Below are positions 1-9,135 of a DNA stretch of 44,784 nucleotides, piece after piece. Position 1 is the first letter of the stretch; each line of letters opens with the position of its first letter. The translations under genes and the position numbers were made by a program. Under the pieces are notes generated by a model, which was given only the letters and a program-made list of their open reading frames with translations, made no database searches and was not told where the DNA came from. Origin of the DNA: Polaromonas sp. (GTDB taxonomy: Bacteria > Pseudomonadota > Gammaproteobacteria > Burkholderiales > Burkholderiaceae_C). Location: the NCBI GenBank assembly GCA_021153985.1, contig JAJKJM010000079.1:1-44784 (forward strand). The letters run 5' to 3'.

Positions 1-1212
<1,212 letters not shown>

Positions 1213-1233
1213 GGGCGGCCATGGGGTCGCCTT

Positions 1234-2112
1234 GTGACTCGTGAGTTGATTCTTTATTGCGACGAGTCCGACTCTTCAGGAAAGCATTTCGCCAATTTTT
1301 ATGGCGGCGCACTGGTGGAGTCGAAACATCAAGCGGAGGTGATAGCTCGCCTGGAAGGCTGCAAAGAACGCCTAAATCTTTATGGCGAACTCAAATGGCA
1401 GAAGATCACTGAGCCGTATGCTCAGAAGTACATGGATTTCTTGGAAGAAGTCTTTCTCCTGGTTAAAGAGGGAAAACTCAAATTCCGAATCATGTTCACG
1501 CAGAACTATTTTTCAGCACATCGGCTGACCACCGAGCAGCGGGAGAACGGGTTTTTTCTTCTGTACTACCAATTTATCAAGCACGCTTTTGGGCTACGGC
1601 ACGCAGGACTCGCTGGCGTTAAAACTGGAGTTCGAATCTATTTTGATAAGTTGCCGGATACCTCTGAGAAATGTGCGGCATTCAAGGGCTTTGTTACGGG
1701 GCTTAATAGCAGCTCGGGCTTCCGCCGAGCGAATGTGTACATACGCCCCGACCAACTTGCCGAGATTGACTCGAAGGAACACGTCATCCTTCAAGCATTG
1801 GATGTGATCCTCGGCTCCATTCCGTTCAGGCTCAACGACAAGCATAAAGAAAAGCCAGAGGGATCGAGGGTGCGGGGCAAAAGAACAATTGCCAAGGAGC
1901 GTGTTTACAAGAGAGTACTTGCCGAAATCCGCGCCGCATATGGAGGCAAGGCGTTCAATATCGGTATTTCGACAGGTACAAGTCCTGGCTTGGAAAGCAG
2001 GTGGGATGACCCATACCGGCACTGGATTTTTAAGCCCGCGGATGGCGTTGTGAAACCAGAGTTCGCTAAAAAGCGTGGCGGGAAAATAAAAAGCCCCGCA
2101 GGCACTACATAA
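1234..2112 (+). CDS. DUF3800 domain-containing protein
   Basis: 292-residue protein of the DUF3800 family, a group with a predicted RNase H-like fold whose function is not settled. The family hallmarks are the N-terminal LILYCDESDSSG (D10, E11, D13) followed by NFYGGALV, and the later ALDVILGSI (D190). The only usable start after the gyrB stop in this frame is GTG at 1234, only 21 bases past gyrB. The gene is visibly richer in A/T than gyrB, with different codon choice, which suggests acquisition by transfer. DUF3800 genes often occur in accessory and defence-rich regions (family knowledge). The nuclease-like role is inference. A perfect stem-loop follows the stop. Confidence 0.85.
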   Translation: MTRELILYCDESDSSGKHFANFYGGALVESKHQAEVIARLEGCKERLNLYGELKWQKITEPYAQKYMDFLEEVFLLVKEGKLKFRIMFTQNYFSAHRLTTEQRENGFFLLYYQFIKHAFGLRHAGLAGVKTGVRIYFDKLPDTSEKCAAFKGFVTGLNSSSGFRRANVYIRPDQLAEIDSKEHVILQALDVILGSIPFRLNDKHKEKPEGSRVRGKRTIAKERVYKRVLAEIRAAYGGKAFNIGISTGTSPGLESRWDDPYRHWIFKPADGVVKPEFAKKRGGKIKSPAGTT

Positions 2113-2116
2113 AGGT

Positions 2117-2133
2117 CCCAAGTGAAACTTGGG
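2117..2133 (+). terminator. Perfect stem-loop after the DUF3800 gene
   Basis: CCCAAGT, loop GAA, ACTTGGG: a perfect 7-bp stem starting 5 bases after the DUF3800 stop. There is no T-tract, so it may be an RNA 3'-end stabiliser or weak terminator rather than a classical intrinsic terminator. Confidence 0.35.
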
Positions 2134-2309
2134 CGTTCGCGCGCTGAAGGGCAGTTAAATTATAAGTGAAGAGAGCAAAAGCATGCAAATTCGACATTTT
2201 GGGTAAAAAATGCACCCGTACCCGGTCCTGAATTAGTGGTTCGTGCATTGCGCAGAATCACCGGTGCAAACCGGACCACCTCCATAAATCTATTGCCAAG
2301 AAGATTGTT

Positions 2310-2558
2310 ATGACCGAAACCACAGAACGCCCAGCGCTGCCCGACCACCTCTCGACCGACGAGCGCAGCCCGCACTTCGTCCGCGCCATCTTTGAGCACG
2401 ACATCGGCATCCGCTTCAACGACAAGGAACGCACCGACGTCGCCGAGTACTGCATCAGCGAAGGCTGGATCAAGGTACCCGTCGGCAACAAGGTAGACCG
2501 CAAAGGCAACCCGCTGATGATCAAGCTCAAAGGGCGTGTTGAGTCGTTTTATAAATAG
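2310..2558 (+). CDS. DUF3297 family protein
   Basis: 82-residue soluble protein matching the small DUF3297 family of proteobacteria. Recognisable stretches are LPDHLSTDERSPHF, the central VRAIFEHDIGIRFN and the C-terminal KLKGRVESFYK. Some databases mislabel this family as glutathione peroxidase; nothing in the sequence supports that. The function is unknown. ATG at 2310 follows a weak AAGAAG ribosome-binding site. Composition is like the core genome, unlike the flanking DUF3800 gene. The gene ends before a strong intrinsic terminator at 2617-2667, so it is probably transcribed alone. Confidence 0.85.
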   Translation: MTETTERPALPDHLSTDERSPHFVRAIFEHDIGIRFNDKERTDVAEYCISEGWIKVPVGNKVDRKGNPLMIKLKGRVESFYK

Positions 2559-2616
2559 GCCAGTGAACAGCCCAGCCGGTCAGCACATTCATACACAGCG
2601 CTAACCGGACCCGATC

Positions 2617-2667
2617 AACACCATGAAGCATCAACCTCCCGCAGGTGAACTTCATGGTGTTTTTTAT
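2617..2667 (+). terminator. Intrinsic terminator after the DUF3297 gene
   Basis: AACACCATGAAG (2617-2629 region) pairs perfectly with CTTCATGGTGTT (2650-2662), followed by a T-rich run TTTTTTATT. It is a long stem with a loop of about 20 bases and a classical Rho-independent layout on the + strand. Confidence 0.85.
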
Positions 2668-2723
2668 TGCGGCCCTGGCTTAACTTTGCTACCTTCACCG
2701 ACCGCAAGCCTCAACCACCACCC

Positions 2724-3335
2724 ATGACCCGCATCGCCGTCATCGACTTCGAAACCACAGGCCTCTCCCCCGCCATGGGCGACCGCGCCACCGAAGTCGC
2801 CATCGTCATGGTCGAACACGGCCAGATCGTCGACAGATTCCAAAGCCTCATGAACGCAGGCCGCTTCATCCCGTCTTTCATCGAAAGACTGACAGGCATC
2901 AGCAACGCCATGGTCGCCGCCGCACCCGCAGCTGAGGAAGTCATGGCCGAGGCCAATCGCTTTGTAGGCAACGCGCCCATGGTGGCCCACAACGCCTCGT
3001 TTGACCGCAGATTCTGGGAAGCCGAACTGAGCCGCGCAGGCGAGAAGGTAACCCAGCCCTTTGCTTGCACCATGCTGGTCGCCAGAAGGCTCTATCCCCA
3101 GGCGCCTAGCCACAAGCTGGGTGTGCTGATTGATTACCACCGCTTGCCGAAAGCGGGCCGGGCTCACAGGGCTATGGCTGATGCGGAGATGGCGGCGTCT
3201 TTGCTGGGGCAGATTCAGGATGATCTGCGTAGTCGTCACCGCGTGACCCGGCCTGATCATGCTTTGTTGCTGGCGCTGCAGCGTTGTGCGAAACCAGCCG
3301 TGTCTGTATTGATGTCGAAGTATGCTGATGCGTGA
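2724..3335 (+). CDS. 3'-5' exonuclease, DnaQ-like DEDDh family
   Basis: 203-residue exonuclease of the DEDDh (DnaQ/RNase T-like) superfamily. All four acidic residues and the general-base His are visible: motif I IDFETTG (D8, E10), motif II AHNASFDRRFW (D94) and motif III HRAMADAEM (H148, D153). It has no polymerase or GIY-YIG partner domain, so it is a stand-alone exonuclease that would remove 3' nucleotides from DNA or RNA using two metal ions. ATG at 2724 was chosen because the family's conserved start RIAVIDFETTG follows directly; the frame is open back to 2667. It is often annotated as DNA polymerase III epsilon-like; it is too short and divergent to be the replicative DnaQ itself. Confidence 0.88.
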   Translation: MTRIAVIDFETTGLSPAMGDRATEVAIVMVEHGQIVDRFQSLMNAGRFIPSFIERLTGISNAMVAAAPAAEEVMAEANRFVGNAPMVAHNASFDRRFWEAELSRAGEKVTQPFACTMLVARRLYPQAPSHKLGVLIDYHRLPKAGRAHRAMADAEMAASLLGQIQDDLRSRHRVTRPDHALLLALQRCAKPAVSVLMSKYADA

Positions 3336-3379
3336 GGAATGGCTTGAGTCGGCTGAAATAAGTCTGAACCCGGAGAACA

Positions 3380-5365
3380 ATGAAAATGACTGATCGGGCG
3401 TTTTACTCAGACTCAATTGAAGATTTCTTTCGCCGAGCGCCGGACGAGATTCTTGGAATACTTGTTAGGGGTGGCATTGCTTTGGAAGCGCCGCAACGCG
3501 ACGCTTGGCTGTCTCAAATAGCATTGTTGCGGGACTGTCTCGGAAGTTTCTTAAAGCGCGGGAATATCTACTTTGAATACGTAGTGCCGCGTGTGGGACG
3601 CCGCATTGATGTAGTTCTTCTGATTGATCATATTCTGTTCGTGCTTGAATTTAAGGTGGGCACCGCAGCTTTTTCAACTGCCGCAATTGATCAGGTCTGG
3701 GACTATGCACTTGATCTGAAAAACTTCCACGAAACAAGCCATGCAATTGCCATTGCACCGATCCTTATTGCCACTCAGGCTAGGGACGTATTAACGCCAC
3801 TTAGGGCTACAAAACACGCGGATGGGGTTTTGCTTCCGGTTTGTGTATCCGCAGATCGTTTGGCACTTGCAATAGATGAGCTGCTCGCACACTGCGAAGG
3901 TGAAAAACTAAACGCGCTTGAGTGGGAACGAGGTAGATATAGGCCCACGCCGACAATCATTGAGGCGGCAAAAGCGCTCTACAGCAAGCATTCCGTCTTA
4001 GAGTTGTCCCAAAGCGGAGCAGATCGAAAAAACTTAGCAGAGACTTCAGTGACCATCGCGAGCGTTATCCGTCGAGCACGGGAGCAGTCAAGCAAAGTTA
4101 TCTGTTTTGTGACAGGGGTTCCTGGAGCAGGGAAGACTTTAGTTGGATTAGATATTGCTGCGAAAGAACGAGATGAAAACAGTGCGCTGCATGCTGTTTA
4201 TCTTTCAGGAAATGGCCCGCTTGTAGCAATTCTTAGAGAGGCGCTAACGCGCGACAAGGTACAGCGAGATTTGGAAGCGGGGAAAAAGACGAAGAAAGGT
4301 GAAGCGCGTCGACCAATTGAAACTTTCATTCAGAATGTTCACCATTTTCGGGACGAGTGTTTAAAGGACACCGGCCCGCCGAGAGAGCATGTTGCGATTT
4401 TTGATGAGGCTCAACGAGCATGGAGTAGAGAACAGACGGTGTCTTTCATGGCTCGAAAGAAGGGACGACCCGACTTCAATCAATCAGAGCCGGAGTTTCT
4501 GATTTCTTGTCTTGATCGACATCCGGATTGGGCAGTCGTTGTCTGTCTCGTGGGGGGAGGTCAGGAGATAAATACAGGGGAGGCGGGTATTCGTGAGTGG
4601 ATAGACGCAATCAACCGATCCTTTCCTCTTTGGCGCATTTGCATTTCTCCTCAGCTGGAAGGGGAGGAATATTTAGCGAAGGACTCCCTGAAAACATTGA
4701 GTGGAACTGGGCGTATTGCGTTCGACGGCGGATTGCACCTTTCCACTTCCATGAGGTCTTTCAAGGCAGAAACAGTTTCTGATTTTGTTAAAGAGCTATT
4801 GGACTTGAAAGCGGACAAGGCGAGAAGACTACTTGCCGACTTTGGCGGACGCTATCCGATTCTTCTTACTCGTAATACTGCAACGGCTAAAGAGTGGCTA
4901 AGAGAGCAAGCACGAGGAACCGAGCGATACGGAATCATGGTTTCTTCACAGGCACAGCGATTGAAGCCGCATGCAATTGATGTTCGTGTACAGATCGATC
5001 CTATCCACTGGTTCCTTAATGATAAAGAAGATGTGAGGTCGTCCTTTTATCTAGAGGACGTAGCAACTGAGTTTCACGTTCAAGGCCTCGAAGTTGACTG
5101 GGGTTGCGTCGTATGGGACGGCGATTTTAGGTACGCAAGCGAGGGGTGGTCGCAACATTCGTTTGTGGGTAATAGTTGGCAACGGATTAGAAAACTGGAG
5201 CGCCAAAGCTATCTCAAAAATGCTTATCGCGTATTGCTTACTAGAGCACGTCAAGGAATGGTTATCGTCGTGCCGGAAGGCGATGAGCGTGACGCGACGC
5301 GACAGACTTCCTTTTACGATCCCACTTTTGAATATCTCCGTAGCATCGGCCTCTCGGAAATTTAA
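3380..5365 (+). CDS. PD-(D/E)xK nuclease-like N-terminus fused to DUF2075 helicase/ATPase
   Basis: 661-residue protein. Residues about 60-115 look like a RecB-type PD-(D/E)xK nuclease: E66, D77 in GRRIDVVLL, E90-x-K92 in FVLEFKVG and a QxxxY motif at 105-109. Residues about 235-650 are a DUF2075 (superfamily-1 helicase-like) domain: Walker A TGVPGAGKT (245-253), Walker B FDEAQRAW (D342, E343) and a motif-VI-like VLLTRARQG near the C-terminus. It would couple ATP-driven nucleic-acid translocation to cleavage; the substrate is unknown. GGAG precedes ATG 3380, and ATG 3386 is an equal alternative. The gene is clearly richer in A/T than its neighbours, a sign of transfer. A role in phage defence is inference from architecture and context. 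Confidence 0.85.
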   Translation: MKMTDRAFYSDSIEDFFRRAPDEILGILVRGGIALEAPQRDAWLSQIALLRDCLGSFLKRGNIYFEYVVPRVGRRIDVVLLIDHILFVLEFKVGTAAFSTAAIDQVWDYALDLKNFHETSHAIAIAPILIATQARDVLTPLRATKHADGVLLPVCVSADRLALAIDELLAHCEGEKLNALEWERGRYRPTPTIIEAAKALYSKHSVLELSQSGADRKNLAETSVTIASVIRRAREQSSKVICFVTGVPGAGKTLVGLDIAAKERDENSALHAVYLSGNGPLVAILREALTRDKVQRDLEAGKKTKKGEARRPIETFIQNVHHFRDECLKDTGPPREHVAIFDEAQRAWSREQTVSFMARKKGRPDFNQSEPEFLISCLDRHPDWAVVVCLVGGGQEINTGEAGIREWIDAINRSFPLWRICISPQLEGEEYLAKDSLKTLSGTGRIAFDGGLHLSTSMRSFKAETVSDFVKELLDLKADKARRLLADFGGRYPILLTRNTATAKEWLREQARGTERYGIMVSSQAQRLKPHAIDVRVQIDPIHWFLNDKEDVRSSFYLEDVATEFHVQGLEVDWGCVVWDGDFRYASEGWSQHSFVGNSWQRIRKLERQSYLKNAYRVLLTRARQGMVIVVPEGDERDATRQTSFYDPTFEYLRSIGLSEI

Positions 5366-5377
5366 CTCGCCTGGTTA

Positions 5378-5713
5378 CTAAGGCAAAACTCTGCGGCTAT
5401 GTAGCAGATGTCCCAGTCGCCTTAACATTCTGTTGTCATACACGAGCGTTCCTTCGACTACCTCAAGCGAGTTGATTGAGATGGTCGTATCCGGAAAGAA
5501 GCGTCGCGCATCACGACGGTTTTGAAAGCGCAAGGTGACTTGCTGACCGTAGTGAGTTTTCACATATAGAAGAGGTCCTAGCTTGGGGCCGGGGAATCCC
5601 CTTCCTTTCATTGCTTGTTGTGGAAAATCTCTCCCGTGTGAGAGCGACAGATACAGGCCCGAGCATTTCGGCATCCCGCCCCATTCGGGAAGGGCCTCGA
5701 GTAATTTATTCAT
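5378..5713 (-). CDS. Hypothetical protein
   Basis: 111-residue open frame on the minus strand, beginning with ATG directly after an in-frame TGA. I do not recognise a family. The sequence is mixed hydrophilic and basic, has no signal peptide or membrane segment, and reads like real protein (LGPLLYVKTHYGQQVTLRFQ, then ISINSLEVVEGTLVYDNRM). It converges on the nuclease-helicase gene, ending 12 bases from that stop. The upstream ribosome site is weak (GCGAG). It sits in the A/T-richer accessory stretch. It could be a real small gene or a remnant of a longer one. Confidence 0.45.
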   Translation of the reverse strand: MNKLLEALPEWGGMPKCSGLYLSLSHGRDFPQQAMKGRGFPGPKLGPLLYVKTHYGQQVTLRFQNRRDARRFFPDTTISINSLEVVEGTLVYDNRMLRRLGHLLHSRRVLP

Positions 5714-5765
5714 TCACTGCTCGCAATCCAAAATGCACAGGTTATCCATGCGCTGCAGCGTTGTG

Positions 5766-5785
5766 ACCCAGGGCTTTACCTGGGT
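5766..5785 (-). terminator. Stem-loop downstream of the TraB/TIKI-like gene
   Basis: ACCCAGG, six-base loop, CCTGGGT: a perfect 7-bp stem located 42 bases after the minus-strand stop at 5827. It lacks a T-tract; the terminator role is tentative. Confidence 0.3.
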
Positions 5786-5826
5786 GGGGCATCCCAGTAG
5801 ACTTGGAACGGACAATCCCAACTTAC

Positions 5827-6477
5827 CTATCCCCAATCGAGTTTCCAATTCACTCGAATTTCCTGAGTCTTCTTGACCATTTGGATCTTGGCGATCAGAC
5901 CTGCTCGGTGAGCAGACCCGAATAGAAACAGTCCTTTGTTGAAATTATTGAGTCGACAGTACTCATAGACATTGGCAATCATTGCGTCTTCACGCTTTGA
6001 GTTGTATGCCTTCCATTCGGCATACGCTATAGAGAGGGTTGCGTCGTTCAATTTCTGAAGCGCCTTCGTGATAACGAAATCTGATTGCCGGAGCGTGCGA
6101 TCACTCAATCGGCTATTGAGATATTCAAATCCTTTGTTATGTTCAAGGTAATTCTGCTGGTACAACACCGCTCCAAGTTCCGGGCCGGTGCGTCCAACTT
6201 CGCGAATAACCTGATCAAACTTTATCTGTTCGAAAGACGACGGATCAACGGTATCAACTGGAATCTGGAGAACTGAGTGGTGTTTCAGATACTCATAAAT
6301 TGCTTTGATTTCCAATTTTCCTCTATGGAATGCGTCGTTCTTTTCCATGAATTTAAAGTACGAAATTTCTTGAAACAGAACATCTGGCTGGATGAGCTCA
6401 AGAATGCGAGTTAGCTCACCGGCGTTGCATCTGCCGGTCTCTGTATGGACTGACCCAAGCAATACTATTTCAGGCAT
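5827..6477 (-). CDS. TraB/TIKI-superfamily-like protein
   Basis: 216-residue protein starting MPEIVLLGSVHTETG. It carries the features I associate with the TraB/PrgY/TIKI fold: an N-terminal GSVH motif (GxxH), then ELIQPDVLFQEIS (Glu after the first helix), and near the C-terminus the pair KREDAMIANVYEYC and LFLFGSAHRAGL (second GxxH). The family includes metal-dependent proteases and proteins of unknown role. In the window this frame is continuous with the upstream DUF4124 gene and makes one 424-codon ORF, but the true start is almost certainly ATG 6477, which overlaps the stop of the frameshift-corrected DUF4124 frame (6470-6472). A/T-rich codon use suggests transfer. The family assignment is moderate. 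Confidence 0.6.
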   Translation of the reverse strand: MPEIVLLGSVHTETGRCNAGELTRILELIQPDVLFQEISYFKFMEKNDAFHRGKLEIKAIYEYLKHHSVLQIPVDTVDPSSFEQIKFDQVIREVGRTGPELGAVLYQQNYLEHNKGFEYLNSRLSDRTLRQSDFVITKALQKLNDATLSIAYAEWKAYNSKREDAMIANVYEYCRLNNFNKGLFLFGSAHRAGLIAKIQMVKKTQEIRVNWKLDWG

Positions 6478-7101
6478 ATCTAGCAGTGCAGTGCAGTGCA
6501 AACTGACGATCACGATCCTTCTTTCTTTGGTCTTTGATCCAGTCTTGCATTTGTCCGGTTTGTGGTTGACGAGCCATGACATCAAGCGATTTGATGTGCT
6601 CGTCCAGTGCCTTGCACTCACTGCGCTGCTCGACGGTAAGTTTCCTGCTTGCGCGGAAGCGGAAGGTAATGGCGCCACCGGCTGAATACGATCTGCGGCA
6701 GCCATCTGCGAAGGCGATAGGCCAGTCATCAGGTTGTGATCGGCCTTGGTGACGACTTGCGCACCTGCCGAGCCTTGTGGGCAGGCGTTGTCGCTGTAGA
6801 TGGTCTTGCCGTTGACCACGCACTTGGTGACGATGCGGTTGCCCGGTGCTGGAGTCGCGGGTACAACTGGCTGCGGCTGCGCTGATGTTTGGGGCGGCGG
6901 TGAGGGTTGGCTGGTGGCTGGCACTGCCTGCTTGGTCTTTGCTGGTAATACCCGATCGCTCCGAGACTCCCACACCCGATAGCTGGCATAAATGAGCGTC
7001 AGAAGAACGAGCAGGAAGCCGATCCAGCGTAAAAGCGGTTGTTCTGGAGCCGGACTGAATGGTCGCTCACGGTCACCACTTTTCATGAAATCCTGGTCCA
7101 T
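6470..7101 (-). pseudogene. DUF4124 domain membrane-anchored protein, frameshifted
   Basis: The N-terminus has one membrane segment (WIGFLLVLLTLIYASYRVW), a Pro/Gln-rich linker and a DUF4124 core (KCVVNGKTIYSDNACPQG). It proceeds in one frame to IQPVAPLPSAS near 6650. The expected C-terminal part of such proteins, LTVEQRSECKALDEHI through MARQPQ and DRQFALHC, lies in a different frame and ends at TGA 6470-6472. One extra C in the run near 6640-6645 (AAACTT to AAACCTT) would restore it. So the gene carries a one-base deletion, either natural or a sequencing error. Start is ATG 7101 or ATG 7086; the latter has AGGA upstream. The intact product would be an envelope protein of unknown role. Confidence 0.7.
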
Positions 7102-7233
7102 TGGTTTCCCGCCCCCCGCCTGTTGTTTGCATCAACGATACCGCATGAATATGCTTTGGTGAACAGGGGTCTTCGTTGCTTGAGAAGAATTGGCTGGCTA
7201 AGCTTCGCTTCTCAATCAACAAGGAAGCAGCCC

Positions 7234-7647
7234 ATGCCCACCACCCCCTCCCTCCCCGAATCCATCATGTCCCACGTCTCCATCGGCACGAACGATTTCG
7301 AGCGTGCCAAGGCGTTCTATACGGCTGTGTTGGGGGCGATGGATATCAGGGTGGTGATGGAGCACCCGGGCGCCGTGGCTTTTGGGCGGGCCTATCCGGA
7401 GTTCTGGGTCGGCGTACCGCATGACGGGGGCAAGGCGTATGTGGGCAATGGGTCGCACTTTGGTTTTCTGGCTGTGTCTAAAGCGCAGGTGGATGCGTTT
7501 TATGCAAAGGCGCTGGAGATGGGAGGCATTGGCGACGGTGCGCCTGGGCCTCGGCCTTTTTATGGGCCGCAGTATTACGGGTGCTTTGTGCGGGACCTGG
7601 ATGGGCACAAGATTGAGGCGCAGTTTTCGGATGCTTCTGCGGGCTGA
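7234..7647 (+). CDS. VOC family (glyoxalase/bleomycin-resistance fold) protein
   Basis: 137-residue protein of the vicinal-oxygen-chelate fold with paired beta-alpha-beta modules: SHVSIGTNDFERAKAFYTAVLG (first, with the usual metal His), and GCFVRDLDGHKIEAQF (C-terminal module with the conserved Glu). Substrate and reaction cannot be read from sequence; the family includes glyoxalases, dioxygenases and resistance proteins. ATG 7234 is chosen over the upstream open frame because AAGGAAG (7221-7227) sits at proper distance. The gene is divergent from the DUF4124 gene and stands alone. Confidence 0.85.
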   Translation: MPTTPSLPESIMSHVSIGTNDFERAKAFYTAVLGAMDIRVVMEHPGAVAFGRAYPEFWVGVPHDGGKAYVGNGSHFGFLAVSKAQVDAFYAKALEMGGIGDGAPGPRPFYGPQYYGCFVRDLDGHKIEAQFSDASAG

Positions 7648-7734
7648 CCTCGCCGGGCTTGGTCGCTGCCTTGTTTTAAGCCCAGCCTTCCGCGCATCCG
7701 CCTGACCCCCCGACCACCGGGCCAGCTGGTTCAA

Positions 7735-8691
7735 TTAGCTGGGGTGGGCCTCTGCTTCAGCCTCAGCCTCGGCGTCTGACTTCACCTCTTGTTTTGCCGC
7801 GCGGTCTTTCTTCTTCTTGCCGGTTTTGCCGGCCTCCAGAAACTCGAGCAGCAGTGCGTTGACTTGCGCGCTTTCTTCGTGGTGCAGCCAGTGGCTGGCG
7901 CGGGGCAGGTGGATGGCTTCGCCTTTGTCGCACCAGGTGATGGCTTCGTCGGCGAGGCCGCGCTCTAGGGCGGTGTCGCGGTCGCCCCAGATGACTCTGA
8001 CGGGCACGGTGATGCGCGCTGGCGGTTTGAAGGCTGTTGGCAGCGGCAGGGCGCGGTACCAGTTGAGCATGCCGGTGAGGGCGCCTTCTTCGGCCCAGGC
8101 CTGGCGGTAGGTGCTGAGGTCTTCGGCGCTGAAGGTATCGCGGCGGCTGGTGGTGGTAAGGGCCCAGCGCAGGGCCTGGTAGTGGTTGGCGCGCAGCATG
8201 AGCTCTGGCGCTATGGGCAGCTGGAAGAGGCCGACGTACGCGCTCCTGACGAGCTGCAGCGGGTTGCGCATGGCGTAGCGCAGCATGGTGGCGGGGTGGG
8301 GCGCGTTGAGGATGGCGGCGCGCTCTATGTGCACGGCGTGGTGCGTGGCCAGGTGCCAGGCGACGATGCCGCCCCAGTCATGCCCTACGACGCTGAATTG
8401 TTGCCGGCCCAGCGCCCGGGCCAGGCCGATGACGTCAAGCGCGAGGGTGTTGAGCTGGTAGGCGGGCACGCCGGCGGGCTTGGCGGAGCCGCCATAGCCG
8501 CGCTGGTCGGGCGCCAGCACCCGAAAACCGGCGTAGGCCAGCGGCGCGATGTGGCGGCGCCAGGCGTACGCCGTCTCTGGAAACCCGTGCAGCAAGATCA
8601 CGAGGGGGCCGTCTTCGGGCCCGGCGGCCGCGACGTTAAAGCGCAGGCCCTGGGCCTGCAGGCTGAGGGTTTCGGTGGGGAGTGCGGCCAT
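7735..8691 (-). CDS. Alpha/beta hydrolase, epoxide hydrolase-like
   Basis: 318-residue alpha/beta hydrolase. HGFPETAYAWR forms the oxyanion region (HGxP), and the nucleophile elbow GHDWGG has Asp in place of Ser, as in epoxide hydrolases and haloalkane dehalogenases. Later WGDRDTAL and ASHWLHHE supply the acid and His of the triad. The lid region contains NWYRA. Most likely it hydrolyses epoxides; a dehalogenase role is less likely. The C-terminus has a charged tail (GKKKKDRAAKQ, then alternating Ala/Glu) not needed for the fold. Start ATG 8691 was chosen since homology begins there; the frame is open 50 codons further without family similarity. It faces the VOC gene convergently. Confidence 0.85.
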   Translation of the reverse strand: MAALPTETLSLQAQGLRFNVAAAGPEDGPLVILLHGFPETAYAWRRHIAPLAYAGFRVLAPDQRGYGGSAKPAGVPAYQLNTLALDVIGLARALGRQQFSVVGHDWGGIVAWHLATHHAVHIERAAILNAPHPATMLRYAMRNPLQLVRSAYVGLFQLPIAPELMLRANHYQALRWALTTTSRRDTFSAEDLSTYRQAWAEEGALTGMLNWYRALPLPTAFKPPARITVPVRVIWGDRDTALERGLADEAITWCDKGEAIHLPRASHWLHHEESAQVNALLLEFLEAGKTGKKKKDRAAKQEVKSDAEAEAEAEAHPS

Positions 8692-9135
8692 GGTGTCGTG
8701 GGTCCTCTTGCGTTGGCGGGTGGGGCAATGCCTTGCCGATGGGGCGACTTTGGCGGGCTCCCCGGACGGTGTGTGCAGGACAGGGCCGCATGCGCTTGTC
8801 GCCCGGGATGTGGACCGGGCTACCCGGGTGCCGGGGTGCACGGGGAGGCGACACGGGGGCAGGCTGCGGCGGTGGGTCGGCGGCCCCGACGGTTTTTAAG
8901 TAAAAAGTGCCTCTAGCCCAATCAGGGTATTGGCTGCCAGCTCCTGAATTGATAGCGCGGCAACCCTTCGCCTTTTCGCGCTTGGGTACGGGGCGCTGTC
9001 TGACATGGATGGGTGGGGGTGGTTTCCAGAATGGGTTGTATGTGGCTGGCGCGGTGTGCTGCGGCGCGTTTTGGCGCGTTTTGCGTGGCCGGCGCCGGCT
9101 TTCGTTCAACCCCCTTCTTTCTGGAGACACCCATC
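8692..9135. other. Intergenic region between divergent hydrolase and SDR genes
   Basis: 444 bases without a convincing gene. It must hold the divergent promoters. It contains one copy of the Comamonadaceae-type interspersed element (8902-8956). Open frames crossing it on both strands are rich in Arg, Pro, Gly and Trp and look like shadows of high-GC DNA. Confidence 0.6.
8902..8956 (+). repeat. Short interspersed element, copy 1
   Basis: About 55 bases of the form GTGCCTCTAGCCCA ... GGCTGCCAGCTC ... GATAGC. Related copies occur at 11273, 13950, 29420 and 37917, and half a copy near 43470. It lies between genes and has partial dyad symmetry around the TAGCCCA / TGGCTGCCAGC segments. Confidence 0.65.

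Noticed and set aside
5827-7101. Single 424-residue DUF4124-TraB fusion protein
   Set aside because: The middle is out-of-frame translation of the DUF4124 C-terminus, whose real frame is readable next to it.
8636-9130. 164-codon minus-strand frame in the hydrolase-SDR gap
   Set aside because: Pro/Arg-rich, crosses a repeat element, and overlaps the hydrolase start; no family resemblance.
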